Assembly: GCF_007002745.1 (NCBI RefSeq)
Contig: NZ_SGNY01000001.1
Span: 930,001-994,000 of the forward strand
Direction of reading: 5' to 3'
Origin: Martinezella rhizogenes
GTDB lineage: Bacteria; Pseudomonadota; Alphaproteobacteria; Rhizobiales; Rhizobiaceae
Length of the DNA stretch: 64,000 nt
This document shows, in pieces, positions 17,229 through 26,916 of the stretch. How positions within the stretch are numbered: the first letter of the stretch is position 1; each line of letters opens with the position of its first letter. Under the pieces are notes generated by a model. That model saw only the letters and a list, made by a program, of their open reading frames with translations, was not told the DNA's origin and searched no databases. The position numbers and the translations under genes are program-made.

Positions 17229-17432
17229 TCACAGATCGACGTCGAGGATCGCCATGGAGAAGTTGTACGAGCGGTCGCCGTCTTCGTCATCGATGTAGAC
17301 GACGCCGAGAAACTCTTCGCCAAGATACACTTCGGCGGAATCGTCTTTGCGCGGACGCGCCTTGACAATCATCTTCTCGTTGAAGGTGCGCTTGAAATAG
17401 GCGTCGAGTTTTTTGATTTCGTCGGCTTTCAC
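17229..17432 (-). CDS. DUF3126 family protein, 67 residues
   Basis: A small acidic alpha/beta protein conserved in alphaproteobacteria. I use the GTG at 17432, which gives V-K-A-D-E-I-K-K-L and has CAGGAG six bases upstream. The core KARPRKDDSAEVYLGEEFLG is the family pattern, ending in YNFSMAILDVDL. Function is unknown. It lies upstream-adjacent, in the same direction, after cysE, with about 120 bases between the cysE start region and nothing else, so a common transcript with cysE is possible. Confidence 0.85.
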   Translation of the reverse strand: MKADEIKKLDAYFKRTFNEKMIVKARPRKDDSAEVYLGEEFLGVVYIDDEDGDRSYNFSMAILDVDL

Positions 17433-17551
17433 CAGTATTCTCCTGTGCGGTTCGGGTTGGCCGCTTTTGGCATGGGACAAAGGCCAAAGTAAAGTGAAAG
17501 CGGCGCATCATCCGTGTCTTCCACACGGACGAGCGCAATATTCACGACCTG

Positions 17552-18376
17552 TCAGATATCGGCCCCGATAACCTGGTCCATCAGACGCGAGGGTTCCGAA
17601 CACCCTGCTTCTCCTACCACGCGCGCCGGCACGCCGGCCACGGTGGTCTTTGGCGGAACCGGTTTCAACACCACCGAACCGGCGGCAATGCGCGAGCAGC
17701 TGCCGATCTCGATATTGCCGAGGATTTTGGCGCCAGCGCCGATCATCACGCCATTGGCGATCTTCGGATGGCGATCTGCCCCCTCCTTGCCGGTACCACC
17801 AAGCGTCACGCCATGCAGGATGGAAACGTTGTCACCGATAACGGCGGTTTCACCAACCACCAGTCCGGTGGCATGGTCGAGGAAGATCCCCTTGCCGATG
17901 CGCGCGGCGGGGTTGATATCCGTCTGGAAGATGCTCGATGAGCGACTTTGCAGGTAAAACGCAAAATCCCGTCGGCCCTTCGCAAGCAGCCAGTGCGCGA
18001 GGCGATGGGTCTGGATGGCGTGGAAGCCCTTGAAATAAAGCAGCGGCTCCATGAAACGCGTGCAGGCCGGGTCGCGGTCGTAAACCGCCTGGATATCGAC
18101 GCGCAGCACACTGCCCCATTCCGGCCAGTCATCCAGCATGTCCTGGAAGGTCTGGCGCAGAAGCACGGCCTGCATGTCGGGATGATCGAGGAGTTCGCAG
18201 ATACGATAGATCACACATTCTTCGAGAGACCGGTGATTGAGGATCGTCGAATAAAGAAAGGCGGAAAGCAGCGGGTCCTGAGCTGCGGCGCTACGCGCTT
18301 CATGCAGCAGGCTGCCCCAGATCGGATCGACGATCGCCAGCTGTTCGGGCTGACGGGCCTCGGTACGTGCGACCAT
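17552..18376 (-). CDS. cysE: Serine O-acetyltransferase
   Basis: CysE makes O-acetylserine from serine and acetyl-CoA, the first committed step of cysteine synthesis. The 274-residue product has the helical N-terminal domain and then a left-handed beta helix of hexapeptide repeats (INPAARIGKGIFLDHATG, VVGETAVIGDNVSILHGVTL), with the catalytic His in DHATG and the GGTGKEGADRHPKIANGV loop. Length matches the alphaproteobacterial enzymes. GGAGA precedes the ATG. The C-terminal tail ends in D-I, which is the usual anchor for binding CysK in the cysteine-synthase complex. Confidence 0.97.
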   Translation of the reverse strand: MVARTEARQPEQLAIVDPIWGSLLHEARSAAAQDPLLSAFLYSTILNHRSLEECVIYRICELLDHPDMQAVLLRQTFQDMLDDWPEWGSVLRVDIQAVYDRDPACTRFMEPLLYFKGFHAIQTHRLAHWLLAKGRRDFAFYLQSRSSSIFQTDINPAARIGKGIFLDHATGLVVGETAVIGDNVSILHGVTLGGTGKEGADRHPKIANGVMIGAGAKILGNIEIGSCSRIAAGSVVLKPVPPKTTVAGVPARVVGEAGCSEPSRLMDQVIGADI

Positions 18377-18513
18377 GAACGGTCTCCTCGTTTGCAGTGG
18401 TCGTTCTTTATACAGAAAAAGACGTGCATAAGAAATGGGATTCGAATGACGACTTTAAAGACGGCAAAGCTTCAGTTTTTCTTCATGCAGCATGAAAAAC
18501 CGTTTCTTGCCGC

Positions 18514-18566
18514 CTGGAGCATTGCCGCACGGAAAACCGGGTTCCGCTTTCCCGGAAATGCTCCAG
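18514..18566. repeat. Small palindromic repeat (agrobacterial/Brucella-like)
   Basis: Arms CTGGAGCATT and AATGCTCCAG enclose about 33 bases rich in CCGG and AAAACCGG. Such elements with AGCATTTCC...GGAAATGCT ends are frequent between genes in Rhizobiales. It lies directly after the end of the alpha/beta hydrolase gene and before cysE. Confidence 0.6.
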
Positions 18567-18567
18567 A

Positions 18568-19344
18568 TCAAAGCGAGCGGTAAAATTCCAGCACCGCCGC
18601 CTTGAACACCCGGTCGCCAACGGCCAGCATATGGTCGCGACCGGGAATGTCGATTGCCCGCGCATGCGGCATGATCGCGGCAAGTTCCGCGCCCGATCCG
18701 GCAATATCGTCATTCGTTCCGACCGCAATCAATGTCGGCGCTTCGATCTTTGCCGCCTGTTCAGGCGTGACGAGAACCCGCGACGTTTCGATACAGGCGG
18801 CAAGCGCCAGCCGGTCGCTCTTCGTCTGGTCGGCAAAGGCCCGGAACATGCGGCCGCGCTCATGGGTGACGACATCGAGCGAGGGCGCAAGAAGCGCCTC
18901 GGCGATCGGATCCCAGTCGCCCACGCCTTCTACCATGCCGATGCCGAGCCCGCCGAAGACCAGCGAACGCACACGCTCCGGATGGGCCATGGCGAGGAAG
19001 GCCGAAATCCGCGCACCCATGGAGTAACCCATCACATGCGCTTCCGCGATGCCGAGATGATTGAGCAGCGCCACCGCGTCCCCGGCCATCACCGGCGGAT
19101 AATAGGCTTCAGAATCGTGCGGCTTGTCGCTTGCGCCATGGCCGCGATTATCGATGGCGATCACCCGGTAACCCGCATCGCCCAGCGTCTTCAGCCAGCC
19201 GGGATGCACCCAGTTGACATTGGCGCTGGAGGCAAAGCCGTGGATCAGCAAAACCGGATCACCCGCCGGATCGCCCTCGTCGAAATAAGCAAGGCGCAGG
19301 CCGTCATGGGAAAAATCTGAAAATTGCGGCACGTTGAGATTCAT
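18568..19344 (-). CDS. Alpha/beta hydrolase
   Basis: The 258-residue product has the alpha/beta-hydrolase fold: HGFASSANVNW holds the oxyanion-hole glycine, GYSMGARIS the nucleophile Ser, and the C-terminal GRDHMLAV the catalytic His, with D in VGTNDD as the likely acid. It lacks a signal peptide. I start at the ATG at 19344 because the AAGGATG upstream is well spaced; a start nine bases earlier gives M-S-L-M. The substrate is unknown; similar proteins hydrolyse small esters. It is divergent from the zinc-finger gene. Confidence 0.9.
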   Translation of the reverse strand: MNLNVPQFSDFSHDGLRLAYFDEGDPAGDPVLLIHGFASSANVNWVHPGWLKTLGDAGYRVIAIDNRGHGASDKPHDSEAYYPPVMAGDAVALLNHLGIAEAHVMGYSMGARISAFLAMAHPERVRSLVFGGLGIGMVEGVGDWDPIAEALLAPSLDVVTHERGRMFRAFADQTKSDRLALAACIETSRVLVTPEQAAKIEAPTLIAVGTNDDIAGSGAELAAIMPHARAIDIPGRDHMLAVGDRVFKAAVLEFYRSL

Positions 19345-19514
19345 CAAGGACATCCTTTTTGCCGGACCATATGGCAGGAAAGCACAAGATTGAACATATT
19401 TTCCTGACGATTTTTATGGAGATGCAATGCGTTTGAGGCTACATATCCGCAACGAAGAGCCGCTGCGCGACGATGGATTGCGGCTCGATAACGATATTGC
19501 ATTTGGAGACGAAC

Positions 19515-19760
19515 ATGGCCGGGCATTCCATTCCCCACTTCCAGAACGATGGCGGACACAGCGTAATCGAGATCGGCGTCAAGGAATTCATGTGCACCGG
19601 CGCTTCCGTGCCTTACGATCACCCGCATATCTTCATCGACATGGGCGACGACAACGAGAAGGTCTGTTCCTACTGCTCCACCCTTTTCCGCTACAATCCG
19701 TCGCTGAAGGCCGAGCAGACCAATCCTCCGGGCTGCGTCTTCCATGTGAAGGCCGCCTGA
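19515..19760 (+). CDS. Zinc-binding protein of the NDUFS6 type
   Basis: An 81-residue protein with the zf-CHCC pattern: Cys in EFMCTG, His in DHPHIF and the pair CSYC (in KVCSYCSTLF). This is the module of the complex I accessory subunit NDUFS6, present in alphaproteobacterial complex I. I start at the ATG at 19515, with GGAG six bases upstream; the frame runs open further upstream without a ribosome site. It is followed 28 bases later by a flavin monooxygenase on the same strand. Its role in NADH dehydrogenase is inferred from the family. Confidence 0.88.
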   Translation: MAGHSIPHFQNDGGHSVIEIGVKEFMCTGASVPYDHPHIFIDMGDDNEKVCSYCSTLFRYNPSLKAEQTNPPGCVFHVKAA

Positions 19761-19788
19761 CCTCCACTTTTGCTGATCGGGCCGCATC

Positions 19789-20970
19789 ATGCCCATAAAA
19801 TCCGTAGCCATTGTCGGTGCCGGCATCGCCGGTCTCACCGCTGCCCTTTCCTTTGCCCGGCTCGGTATCGACTGTGACATCATCGAGCAGGCAGGCGAGC
19901 TGACGGAGGTCGGTGCCGGCCTGCAGCTCTCCCCCAACGCCGCCCGCATTCTCGCCGAACTCGGTGTGCTGCCCGAGATCGAGGCGCGCTGGACCGAACC
20001 GGTCAGCGTCGATCTCGCCTCCGGCAAGTCACTGGCCACGCTATTGTCGCTGCCAATGGGCGCGGTGGCCCGCACCCGCTGGGGCGCACCCTATGGCGTG
20101 CTGCATCGTTCGACGCTGCAAAGCGCACTTCTGAATGCGGTCAAGGATAATCCGCTCTGCCGGCTGCATCTCGGCAAGCGCATCGAAAACGCGACAGTCG
20201 ATGTCATCGCCGCAACCACCTTTCGCGATCACGATCTGATCGTTGGTGCCGACGGCATCTGGTCGGCGGCCCGCTTTGCCGTGCCTTCCGCGCCGACAGC
20301 CACCTTTTCCGGCAATATCGCCTGGCGCTTCACCGTCAGCGAAAACGACGTTCCACCGGCCATCAATAAAAGCGCCGTCACGGCCTATCTCGGCTCGGGC
20401 GGCCATATCGTCGCCTATCCGCTGAAGGAAGTCGGCGGTTTCAACATCGTCGCAATCGCGCTTGGCGCCGATCCCGGCGCCACATGGCGGGCCGAATCGA
20501 GTGGACGGCAGAAAACCATGCTGCTCGAACAGTTTCGCGGCTGGAGCCCTGATCTGCTGCGGCTGCTGGAAAAGGCTGAGAACCCCACCTTCTGGCCGCT
20601 CTATCAGGCCGGCCCCGGACGCTGGCACAATGGCCGCGACACGGTACTGATCGGCGACGCGGCCCACGCCATGATGCCTTTCGCGGCACAGGGGGCGGCC
20701 ATGGCAATAGAGGATGCATTTGAACTTGCGGGAACAATGGCAGGCAGCGGAGGTACAGCCTCCCTGCCCGTGCCGCAGGCCCTTGCCGCCTTTGAGGCTC
20801 TGCGCCTGCCGCGCATAGAAAAGGCCCGCAAGCGGGCCTCTCTCAATCGTTTTGCCTATCATGCAAAAGGCCCGGTTCGTATTGCCAGGGACTTCGTATT
20901 TTCCACACGTCCCTCAGAGGCCTTCCTTGGCGATTTCGACTGGCTCTATGGCTATCACGCAAAGGGCTGA
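19789..20970 (+). CDS. FAD-dependent monooxygenase (UbiH/salicylate hydroxylase family)
   Basis: A 393-residue flavin hydroxylase. It shows VAIVGAGIAGLTAALSFARL for the FAD dinucleotide fold, the DG motif GADGIWSAARFAV, and the GD motif LIGDAAHAMMPFAAQGAAMA. This set is typical of single-component aromatic hydroxylases such as salicylate 1-monooxygenase and UbiH. Which aromatic compound it uses is not evident. The ubiquinone context (a complex I factor upstream) and family homology leave open a ubiquinone role, but the sequence is nearer to NahG-type enzymes. The start at 19789 is plain ATG with weak spacing to a ribosome site. Confidence 0.88.
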   Translation: MPIKSVAIVGAGIAGLTAALSFARLGIDCDIIEQAGELTEVGAGLQLSPNAARILAELGVLPEIEARWTEPVSVDLASGKSLATLLSLPMGAVARTRWGAPYGVLHRSTLQSALLNAVKDNPLCRLHLGKRIENATVDVIAATTFRDHDLIVGADGIWSAARFAVPSAPTATFSGNIAWRFTVSENDVPPAINKSAVTAYLGSGGHIVAYPLKEVGGFNIVAIALGADPGATWRAESSGRQKTMLLEQFRGWSPDLLRLLEKAENPTFWPLYQAGPGRWHNGRDTVLIGDAAHAMMPFAAQGAAMAIEDAFELAGTMAGSGGTASLPVPQALAAFEALRLPRIEKARKRASLNRFAYHAKGPVRIARDFVFSTRPSEAFLGDFDWLYGYHAKG

Positions 20971-20998
20971 GCAGTAGGGTCTGGGCACTGGAGCCTGA

Positions 20999-22186
20999 CT
21001 AGACCCCAGCCGCGGCTGCGAAGCCGACTTCGAGGTCCTTTTTCAGATCGGCTATGTCTTCGAGCCCGATCTGCAGGCGGATGACCGGTCCCTCCGAAGG
21101 CCCCTTCGCAATGGTCCTGTCGATGAGCGACACCGAAACCGCAAGAGATTCGTATCCGCCCCAGGAATAACCAAGCCCGAAAAAGGCCAAGGCATCGAGG
21201 AAGGCCGACGCCGCCTGTTTGTATTTGCCCTCTTCCGCCTTCAAGACAAAGGAGAACACGCCGCTCGCGCCCTTGAAATCGCGCTTCCACATTTCATGGC
21301 CGGCAAAGCTCGGCAATGCCGGATGCAGAACACGCACGACATCGTCACGGCCTTCCAGCCACTGGGCAATATCCAGTGCGCTTTTCTGATGGTGTTCCAG
21401 CCTGATGCCCATGGTGCGCATGCCGCGCAGGATCTGGTAGGCATCATCGGAGGTAACGCAGATGCCGAGATTGGTGTTGGCCTGGTAAAGCGCTTTCCAG
21501 TGCTTTTCATTGGCCGAGACGAAGCCCATCAGCACATCGGAATGCCCTGAGGGATATTTGGTGGCGGCGTGAATGGAAATATCGACGCCGAAATCAAGCG
21601 GCTTGAAATAAAGCGGTGTCGCCCAGGTATTGTCCATCGTGACCACGCAGTCATGCCTGTGGGCGATCTCCGTGATCACCCGAACATCCTGAATCTCGAA
21701 CGTGTTGGAACCCGGCGCTTCCAGATGCACGAGTTTCGTATTCGGCCGGATCAGTGCCTCGATGCCGGCCCCGATCGCGGGATCGTAATATTCGATCTCC
21801 ACACCGAGCTTCTTCAGCATCGTGTTGCAGAAGCGGCGTGTGGGGAAATAGACGGAATCGACGACAAGCGCATGATCGCCCGCACCGAGATAGGCAAGGA
21901 ATGGCACGGTGATCGCAGCAAGGCCCGACGGCACGAGGATAGTTCCGAAAGAACCTTCCAGCTCGTTGACGAGGTTGCACAGCGCGTCCGTCGTCGGCGT
22001 GCCATGGGTACCATAGGTGTATTTCTGGTTTTCAGTCGAAAGCGTTTCCGCGTCAGGAAAAAGCACGGTCGAGCCCCGTACGATGGGCGGATTGACGAAA
22101 CCGAAACAGTCTGCGGGATCGTTGCCGCCATGGGTCAGGCGCGTATTCACACCTGCGGCGGAAAGCAGGTCATTTTTCTTGGTCAT
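20999..22186 (-). CDS. metC: Cystathionine beta-lyase
   Basis: A 395-residue PLP enzyme of the Cys/Met metabolism family, which cleaves cystathionine to homocysteine, pyruvate and ammonia. The PLP lysine is Lys210 in HAATKYPSGHSDVLMG, after the helix with YTYGTHGTPTTDAL. The Y-x-G-T/S arrangement and GSTVLFPD near residue 40 match the beta-lyase group. The ATG at 22186 has a weak ribosome site. It is divergent from aapJ across about 375 bases. It could also act on cystine, as several metC homologues do. Confidence 0.93.
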   Translation of the reverse strand: MTKKNDLLSAAGVNTRLTHGGNDPADCFGFVNPPIVRGSTVLFPDAETLSTENQKYTYGTHGTPTTDALCNLVNELEGSFGTILVPSGLAAITVPFLAYLGAGDHALVVDSVYFPTRRFCNTMLKKLGVEIEYYDPAIGAGIEALIRPNTKLVHLEAPGSNTFEIQDVRVITEIAHRHDCVVTMDNTWATPLYFKPLDFGVDISIHAATKYPSGHSDVLMGFVSANEKHWKALYQANTNLGICVTSDDAYQILRGMRTMGIRLEHHQKSALDIAQWLEGRDDVVRVLHPALPSFAGHEMWKRDFKGASGVFSFVLKAEEGKYKQAASAFLDALAFFGLGYSWGGYESLAVSVSLIDRTIAKGPSEGPVIRLQIGLEDIADLKKDLEVGFAAAAGV

Positions 22187-22561
22187 TTCAGATCAGCTTT
22201 CGAAGAATATTGACGCGTGCGACAATGCTGAGAGCCAGGGGCAAGGTCAAGCCCCGTAAGGCGACGCGGGATGGCTCGATTGATCCATCGCGAAACAGCA
22301 TACAAGAAGTATACAAAAATCGTGCAAGTGCAAATTTCCGCAAAAATATGCTTATATTTTCACCCTTTGCACACTTCCCGACCAAAATTCCGAAAATTCC
22401 GTTTTATAGGCACAATTATCGCCGGCATGTCTTGACCCCGCTGCCAATTGCGATTGTGATAGAAAAAGCGGATCGAAAAGATCTCGCCGAGGGGGGAGCT
22501 GGGGTAAAACAAACATGCCGGTCCCCTTGCTATTGACGATAACAAACAAAGGTTGGGAAAA
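22187..22561. promoter_or_regulatory. Divergent metC-aapJ control region
   Basis: About 375 AT-rich bases. A perfect rhizobial -35 CTTGAC (22431-22436) is followed 18 bases on by TGTGAT (22455-22460), a plausible aapJ promoter. On the metC side, CTTGCA and TTGTAT spaced 17 bases lie near 22299-22327 on the minus strand. No riboswitch or repeat is recognised. Confidence 0.45.
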
Positions 22562-23584
22562 ATGAAAAAGGCAATTCTGTCAGCCGCTATCGGCGCAGCA
22601 GTTTTGGGAGGAGCCTCGGTCGCTTCGGCTGCGACGCTTCAGGACGTGAAGGGAAAAGGTTTCGTCACCTGCGGCGTAAGCGCCGGCATTCCGGGATTTT
22701 CCAATCCCGATGACAAGGGCGAATGGTCCGGCATCGACGTGGACTATTGCCGTGGTATTGCCACAGCGGTTTTCGGTGACCCTTCCAAGGCGAAGTTTGT
22801 CGCTCTTTCGAGCAAGGACCGCTTTCCGGCTCTCCAGTCCGGCGAAGTCGACGTTCTGACCCGTAACACCACCTGGACGATCAGCCGCGACACGTCGCTC
22901 GGCTTCAACTTCCGTACCGTCAACTATTATGACGGCCAGGGCTTCATCGCCAAGAAGGGCCTCAACGTGAAGTCCGCGCTTGAGCTTTCCGGCGCCGCCG
23001 TCTGCGTTCAGACCGGCACGACCACCGAACTCAATCTCGCCGACTATTTCAAGACCAACAATCTGCAGTACAACCCGGTCGTCTTCGAAAAGGAAGCCGA
23101 CGCAACCTCCGCTTATGATTCGGGCCGTTGCGACGTCTACACCACCGACCAGTCCGGTCTTTATGCCATCCGCCTGAAGCTGAAGAACCCGGACGACAAC
23201 ATCGTTCTTCCGGAAGTCATCTCCAAGGAGCCGCTTGGACCGGCCGTTCGCCAGGGTGACGACCAGTGGTTCGACATCGTGACCTGGGTTCACTACGCCA
23301 TGGTCAATGCCGAAGAACTGGGCATCACCTCCAAGAACGTCGATGAGCAGAAGTCCAGCGCCAATCCGGATATCAAGCGTCTGCTCGGCACCGAAGAAGG
23401 CACCAAGATCGGTACCGACCTCGGCGTAACCAACGACTGGGCCTACAACATCGTCAAGCTGGTGGGTAACTACGGCGAAGTCTTCGACCGCAACGTCGGT
23501 GCGGGCTCGCCGCTGAAGATCGAGCGTGGCCAGAACGCGCTGTGGACCAAGGGCGGCCTGCAATACGCACCACCGGTCCGTTGA
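22562..23584 (+). CDS. aapJ: General L-amino acid ABC transporter, periplasmic binding protein
   Basis: AapJ is the solute-binding protein of the broad-specificity Aap importer of rhizobia. The 340-residue product has a signal peptide ending in SVASAA, then TLQDVKGKGFVTCGVSAGIP, which is the start of the mature domain, and the polar-amino-acid binding fold (VDVLTRNTTWTISRDTSLGF). The ATG at 22562 is preferred to a TTG at 22553. It opens the unit aapJQMP, with a hairpin after it that could make this the most abundant product. Location is periplasm. Confidence 0.95.
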   Translation: MKKAILSAAIGAAVLGGASVASAATLQDVKGKGFVTCGVSAGIPGFSNPDDKGEWSGIDVDYCRGIATAVFGDPSKAKFVALSSKDRFPALQSGEVDVLTRNTTWTISRDTSLGFNFRTVNYYDGQGFIAKKGLNVKSALELSGAAVCVQTGTTTELNLADYFKTNNLQYNPVVFEKEADATSAYDSGRCDVYTTDQSGLYAIRLKLKNPDDNIVLPEVISKEPLGPAVRQGDDQWFDIVTWVHYAMVNAEELGITSKNVDEQKSSANPDIKRLLGTEEGTKIGTDLGVTNDWAYNIVKLVGNYGEVFDRNVGAGSPLKIERGQNALWTKGGLQYAPPVR

Positions 23585-23613
23585 TCGACCCCATCATCGG
23601 CTAGATCATGACA

Positions 23614-23638
23614 GGAGGCTGGGCAACACCCGGCCTCC
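23614..23638 (+). terminator. Attenuating hairpin between aapJ and aapQ
   Basis: GGAGGCTGGG-CAACA-CCCGGCCTCC, a 10-bp stem with one G-U pair, is followed by ATTTAAAATT, so no strong U tract. Hairpins here often raise the binding-protein to permease ratio. Confidence 0.7.
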
Positions 23639-23692
23639 ATTTAAAATTATATAAATAAGCTCGCAAAGAGCATATAAAAGGGAAAGGTGCCT

Positions 23693-24889
23693 ATGGCAGG
23701 CAACGCGGTCAGTTCGCAACGATCGCGCGCGCAAAGCGCGTCGTCACTTATCAACGATCCACGCATACGCGGAATTTTCTATCAGGTCCTGACAGTCGTC
23801 ATCCTGACCGCCTTCGTCTGGATCATCGTGACGAATACGATCACCAATCTTCAACGGTCAAACATTTCATCCGGCTTCGGCTTCCTCAATGGACGCGCCG
23901 GTTTCGATATCGGCCAGTCGCTGATCGCTTATACCAGCGACGCGACCTATGGCCGGGCATTGCTCGTTGGTATTCTCAACACGCTTCAGGTTGCATTTTT
24001 CGGCATCATCGCTGCCTCGATCATCGGATTCCTAGTCGGTATCGCGCGCCTGTCCAACAACTGGCTCATCGCCAAGCTGGCGCAGGCCTATGTGGAAATC
24101 TTCCGCAACCTCCCGCCGCTGCTTGTTCTCTTCTTCTGGTACAAGGGGGTTATCTCCGTCCTGCCGCAGGCGCGCGATTCGCTGGAGCTTCCGCTCGGAA
24201 GCTACCTCAACAATCGCGGCTTCTTTTTTCCGAAGCCGCTTTGGGGAGACGGCACGTGGTTGATACCGCTTTCCTTCCTGGTCGCCATCGTCATCAGCTT
24301 TTTTGTCTATCGCTGGGCGAAGGCCAGACAGGAGCAGACCGGCAAGCAGTTTCGCACCGGGATCACCCTTACCATTCTCCTCATCGGCTTTCCTGCCGTG
24401 ACATTTCTGGCGCTCGGCTCACCGCTGACATTCGACTTCCCGATTGCCGGGCGGTTCAACCTGTCGGGCGGCGCAGTCGTCGCACCTGAATTCATGTCGC
24501 TGTTTCTTGCGCTGTCCTTCTACACAGCCTCCTTCATCGCCGAAATCGTTCGCGGCGGCATCAAGGCCGTGGCGAAGGGCCAGACGGAAGCTGCGGAAGC
24601 ACTGGGGCTGCGCTCCAGCACGACGACACGTCTGATCGTCGTGCCGCAGGCGATGCGCATCATCATCCCGCCGCTGACGAGCCAGTATCTCAACCTGACC
24701 AAAAACTCCTCGCTTGCGGTCGCGGTCGGCTTTGCCGATATCGTTTCCGTCGGCGGCACGATCCTCAACCAGACGGGTCAGGCAGTCGAAGTCGTCGCGA
24801 TCTGGCTGGTCATCTATCTCTCGCTGTCCTTGCTCACGGCCGTGGTCATGAACTGGTTCAACGCGAAAATGGCGCTGGTGGAGAGATAA
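23693..24889 (+). CDS. aapQ: General L-amino acid ABC transporter, permease AapQ
   Basis: A 398-residue inner-membrane permease, one of the pair that forms the Aap channel. It has several hydrophobic helices and the BPD-transport signature EALGLRSSTTTRLIVVPQAM followed by the conserved VGFADIVSVGG region. The long insert between the first helices is typical of AapQ and AapM and sets them apart from shorter polar-amino-acid permeases. The ATG at 23693 follows GGGAAAGG; a GTG lies two codons earlier at 23687. It ends three bases before aapM. Confidence 0.95.
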   Translation: MAGNAVSSQRSRAQSASSLINDPRIRGIFYQVLTVVILTAFVWIIVTNTITNLQRSNISSGFGFLNGRAGFDIGQSLIAYTSDATYGRALLVGILNTLQVAFFGIIAASIIGFLVGIARLSNNWLIAKLAQAYVEIFRNLPPLLVLFFWYKGVISVLPQARDSLELPLGSYLNNRGFFFPKPLWGDGTWLIPLSFLVAIVISFFVYRWAKARQEQTGKQFRTGITLTILLIGFPAVTFLALGSPLTFDFPIAGRFNLSGGAVVAPEFMSLFLALSFYTASFIAEIVRGGIKAVAKGQTEAAEALGLRSSTTTRLIVVPQAMRIIIPPLTSQYLNLTKNSSLAVAVGFADIVSVGGTILNQTGQAVEVVAIWLVIYLSLSLLTAVVMNWFNAKMALVER

Positions 24890-24892
24890 TCG

Positions 24893-26050
24893 ATGACATC
24901 AAGCAATCCCGCATTCGTGCGACACACCATCGAAGAGGCGAAACCCGCCCCTTCCAGCGCCGTTGGTTTCAGCCACTGGCTGCGCACCAAACTTTTCGCC
25001 ACACCGAAGGACACCATTCTCACGGTTCTCGCCATCGCCTTTCTGGCATATATTCTGCCACCGGTGGTGAAGTGGCTGTTCATCGATGCGGTGTGGACCG
25101 GCAGCGATCGTATCGCCTGCCTTACCGCCTCGCAGGGCGGCGCGCTTCCGGACGGTCAATCCGGGGCATGCTGGGCGTTCGTCTCGGCCAAGCTCGGACA
25201 ATTCGTCTTTGGCCGTTATCCGCTTGACGAGCGCTGGCGTCCTATCCTTGTGATGGTGACGTTCGCCATCCTGCTGATACCGATGCTCATCCCGAAAGCG
25301 CCGTTCAAGCGCCTCAACGCTCTGGTGCTGTTCATCATCCTGCCCTTCATTGCGTTTTTCCTGCTCATCGGCGGCGTCTTCGGCCTGCCGAAGGTAGAAA
25401 CACAGCTCTGGGGCGGCCTGATGGTGACCCTCATCCTGTCATTCTTCGGAATAACGGTATCCCTGCCCTTCGGCATTCTTCTGGCGCTCGGCCGCCGGTC
25501 GAACATGCCGGTCATCAAGATGCTCTGCGTGCTCTTCATCGAAGTCATCAGAGGCATTCCGCTGATCACCGTGCTGTTCTTCGCCAGCATCATGCTGCCG
25601 CTGTTCCTGCCTGACGGCTGGACCTTCGACAAATTCCTGCGCGCACTGGTCGGTGTCTCGCTGTTCTCCTCGGCCTATATGGCGGAGGTGATCCGCGGCG
25701 GCCTGCAGGCCATTCCGAAGGGACAATATGAAGGGGCGGATTCGCTCGGGTTGAACTACTGGCAGAAAACACGGCTGATCGTGCTGCCGCAGGCGCTTAA
25801 GCTGGTCATCCCGGGCATCGTCAACACCTTCATCGGGCTTTTCAAGGACACGTCGCTGGTCTCGATCATCGGCATGTTCGACCTGCTCGGCATTGTCACA
25901 CTCAACCAATCGGATGCGAACTGGGCGACACCCGTCACCGCCATGACTGGATATATTTTCGCAGGCTTCGTATTCTGGATATTCTGCTTCGGCATGTCGC
26001 GTTATTCGCTGTTCATGGAACGGCACCTCGACACCGGGCATAAACGATAA
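24893..26050 (+). CDS. aapM: General L-amino acid ABC transporter, permease AapM
   Basis: A 385-residue permease partner of AapQ. Hydrophobic helices fill the middle and C-terminal parts, and the permease signature is [20 protein letters not shown], with [16 protein letters not shown] after it. The N-terminal extension (about 100 residues with cysteines around [19 protein letters not shown]) is a characteristic of AapM. GAGAGA precedes the ATG. It lies between aapQ and aapP, 12 bases before aapP. Confidence 0.95.
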   Translation: MTSSNPAFVRHTIEEAKPAPSSAVGFSHWLRTKLFATPKDTILTVLAIAFLAYILPPVVKWLFIDAVWTGSDRIACLTASQGGALPDGQSGACWAFVSAKLGQFVFGRYPLDERWRPILVMVTFAILLIPMLIPKAPFKRLNALVLFIILPFIAFFLLIGGVFGLPKVETQLWGGLMVTLILSFFGITVSLPFGILLALGRRSNMPVIKMLCVLFIEVIRGIPLITVLFFASIMLPLFLPDGWTFDKFLRALVGVSLFSSAYMAEVIRGGLQAIPKGQYEGADSLGLNYWQKTRLIVLPQALKLVIPGIVNTFIGLFKDTSLVSIIGMFDLLGIVTLNQSDANWATPVTAMTGYIFAGFVFWIFCFGMSRYSLFMERHLDTGHKR

Positions 26051-26062
26051 GGGACGCTCAAA

Positions 26063-26836
26063 ATGGCAGAAAACCAAGCAAAAAAACTGGCCGTCTCGAC
26101 AACGGACGTGGCAATCGAAATCATCGGCATGAACAAGTGGTATGGCGATTTCCACGTGCTGCGCGACATCAACCTGAAGGTGATGAAGGGCGAGCGCATC
26201 GTCATCGCCGGTCCTTCGGGATCGGGCAAATCGACCATGATCCGCTGCATCAACCGGCTGGAAGAACACCAGTCGGGCTCTATCCAGGTCGATGGCATCG
26301 AACTGACCAACGACCTGAAGAAGATCGATGAAGTCCGTCGTGAAGTTGGCATGGTGTTCCAGCACTTCAACCTCTTCCCGCATCTGACCATCCTCGAAAA
26401 CTGCACGCTGGCGCCGATCTGGGTTCGCAAGATGCCGAAGAAGGAAGCGGAAGAAGTGGCGATGCACTATCTGAAGCGCGTCAAGATCCCCGAGCAGGCC
26501 CACAAATACCCGGGCCAGCTTTCCGGCGGCCAGCAGCAGCGCGTGGCGATTGCCCGCTCGCTGTGCATGAAGCCGAAGATCATGCTGTTCGACGAGCCGA
26601 CCTCGGCGCTCGATCCGGAAATGGTGAAAGAAGTGCTCGACACCATGGTCGGCCTTGCCGAAGACGGCATGACGATGCTGTGCGTGACCCACGAAATGGG
26701 TTTCGCCCGCCAGGTCGCCAACCGCGTCATCTTCATGGATCAAGGCCAGATCGTCGAACAGAATTCGCCCGCCGAATTCTTCGACAATCCGCAGCACGAA
26801 CGTACACGTCTGTTCCTCAGCCAGATTTTGCACTGA
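26063..26836 (+). CDS. aapP: General L-amino acid ABC transporter, ATPase AapP
   Basis: The ATP-binding subunit that powers Aap uptake. A 257-residue ABC protein with Walker [10 protein letters not shown], signature [15 protein letters not shown], Walker [12 protein letters not shown] and the switch His in [13 protein letters not shown] lies before the ATG. It ends the operon; a strong terminator follows. Aap transporters also affect amino-acid efflux and cycling in rhizobia. Confidence 0.97.
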   Translation: MAENQAKKLAVSTTDVAIEIIGMNKWYGDFHVLRDINLKVMKGERIVIAGPSGSGKSTMIRCINRLEEHQSGSIQVDGIELTNDLKKIDEVRREVGMVFQHFNLFPHLTILENCTLAPIWVRKMPKKEAEEVAMHYLKRVKIPEQAHKYPGQLSGGQQQRVAIARSLCMKPKIMLFDEPTSALDPEMVKEVLDTMVGLAEDGMTMLCVTHEMGFARQVANRVIFMDQGQIVEQNSPAEFFDNPQHERTRLFLSQILH

Positions 26837-26862
26837 GACCTTTTACCATCAATGCATCATTC

Positions 26863-26889
26863 AACGGGGCCGTTTCGGCCCCGTTTTTT
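26863..26889 (+). terminator. Terminator of the aap operon
   Basis: A perfect 10-bp stem AACGGGGCCG/CGGCCCCGTT with a TTT loop, then TTTTG. It lies 26 bases after the aapP stop. Confidence 0.92.
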
Positions 26890-26916
26890 GTTGCAGGGTC
26901 AATGCGCCACACACCC

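Noticed and set aside
25439-26833. 464-residue minus-strand frame
   Set aside because: It is antisense to aapM and aapP, which have intact ABC and permease motifs.
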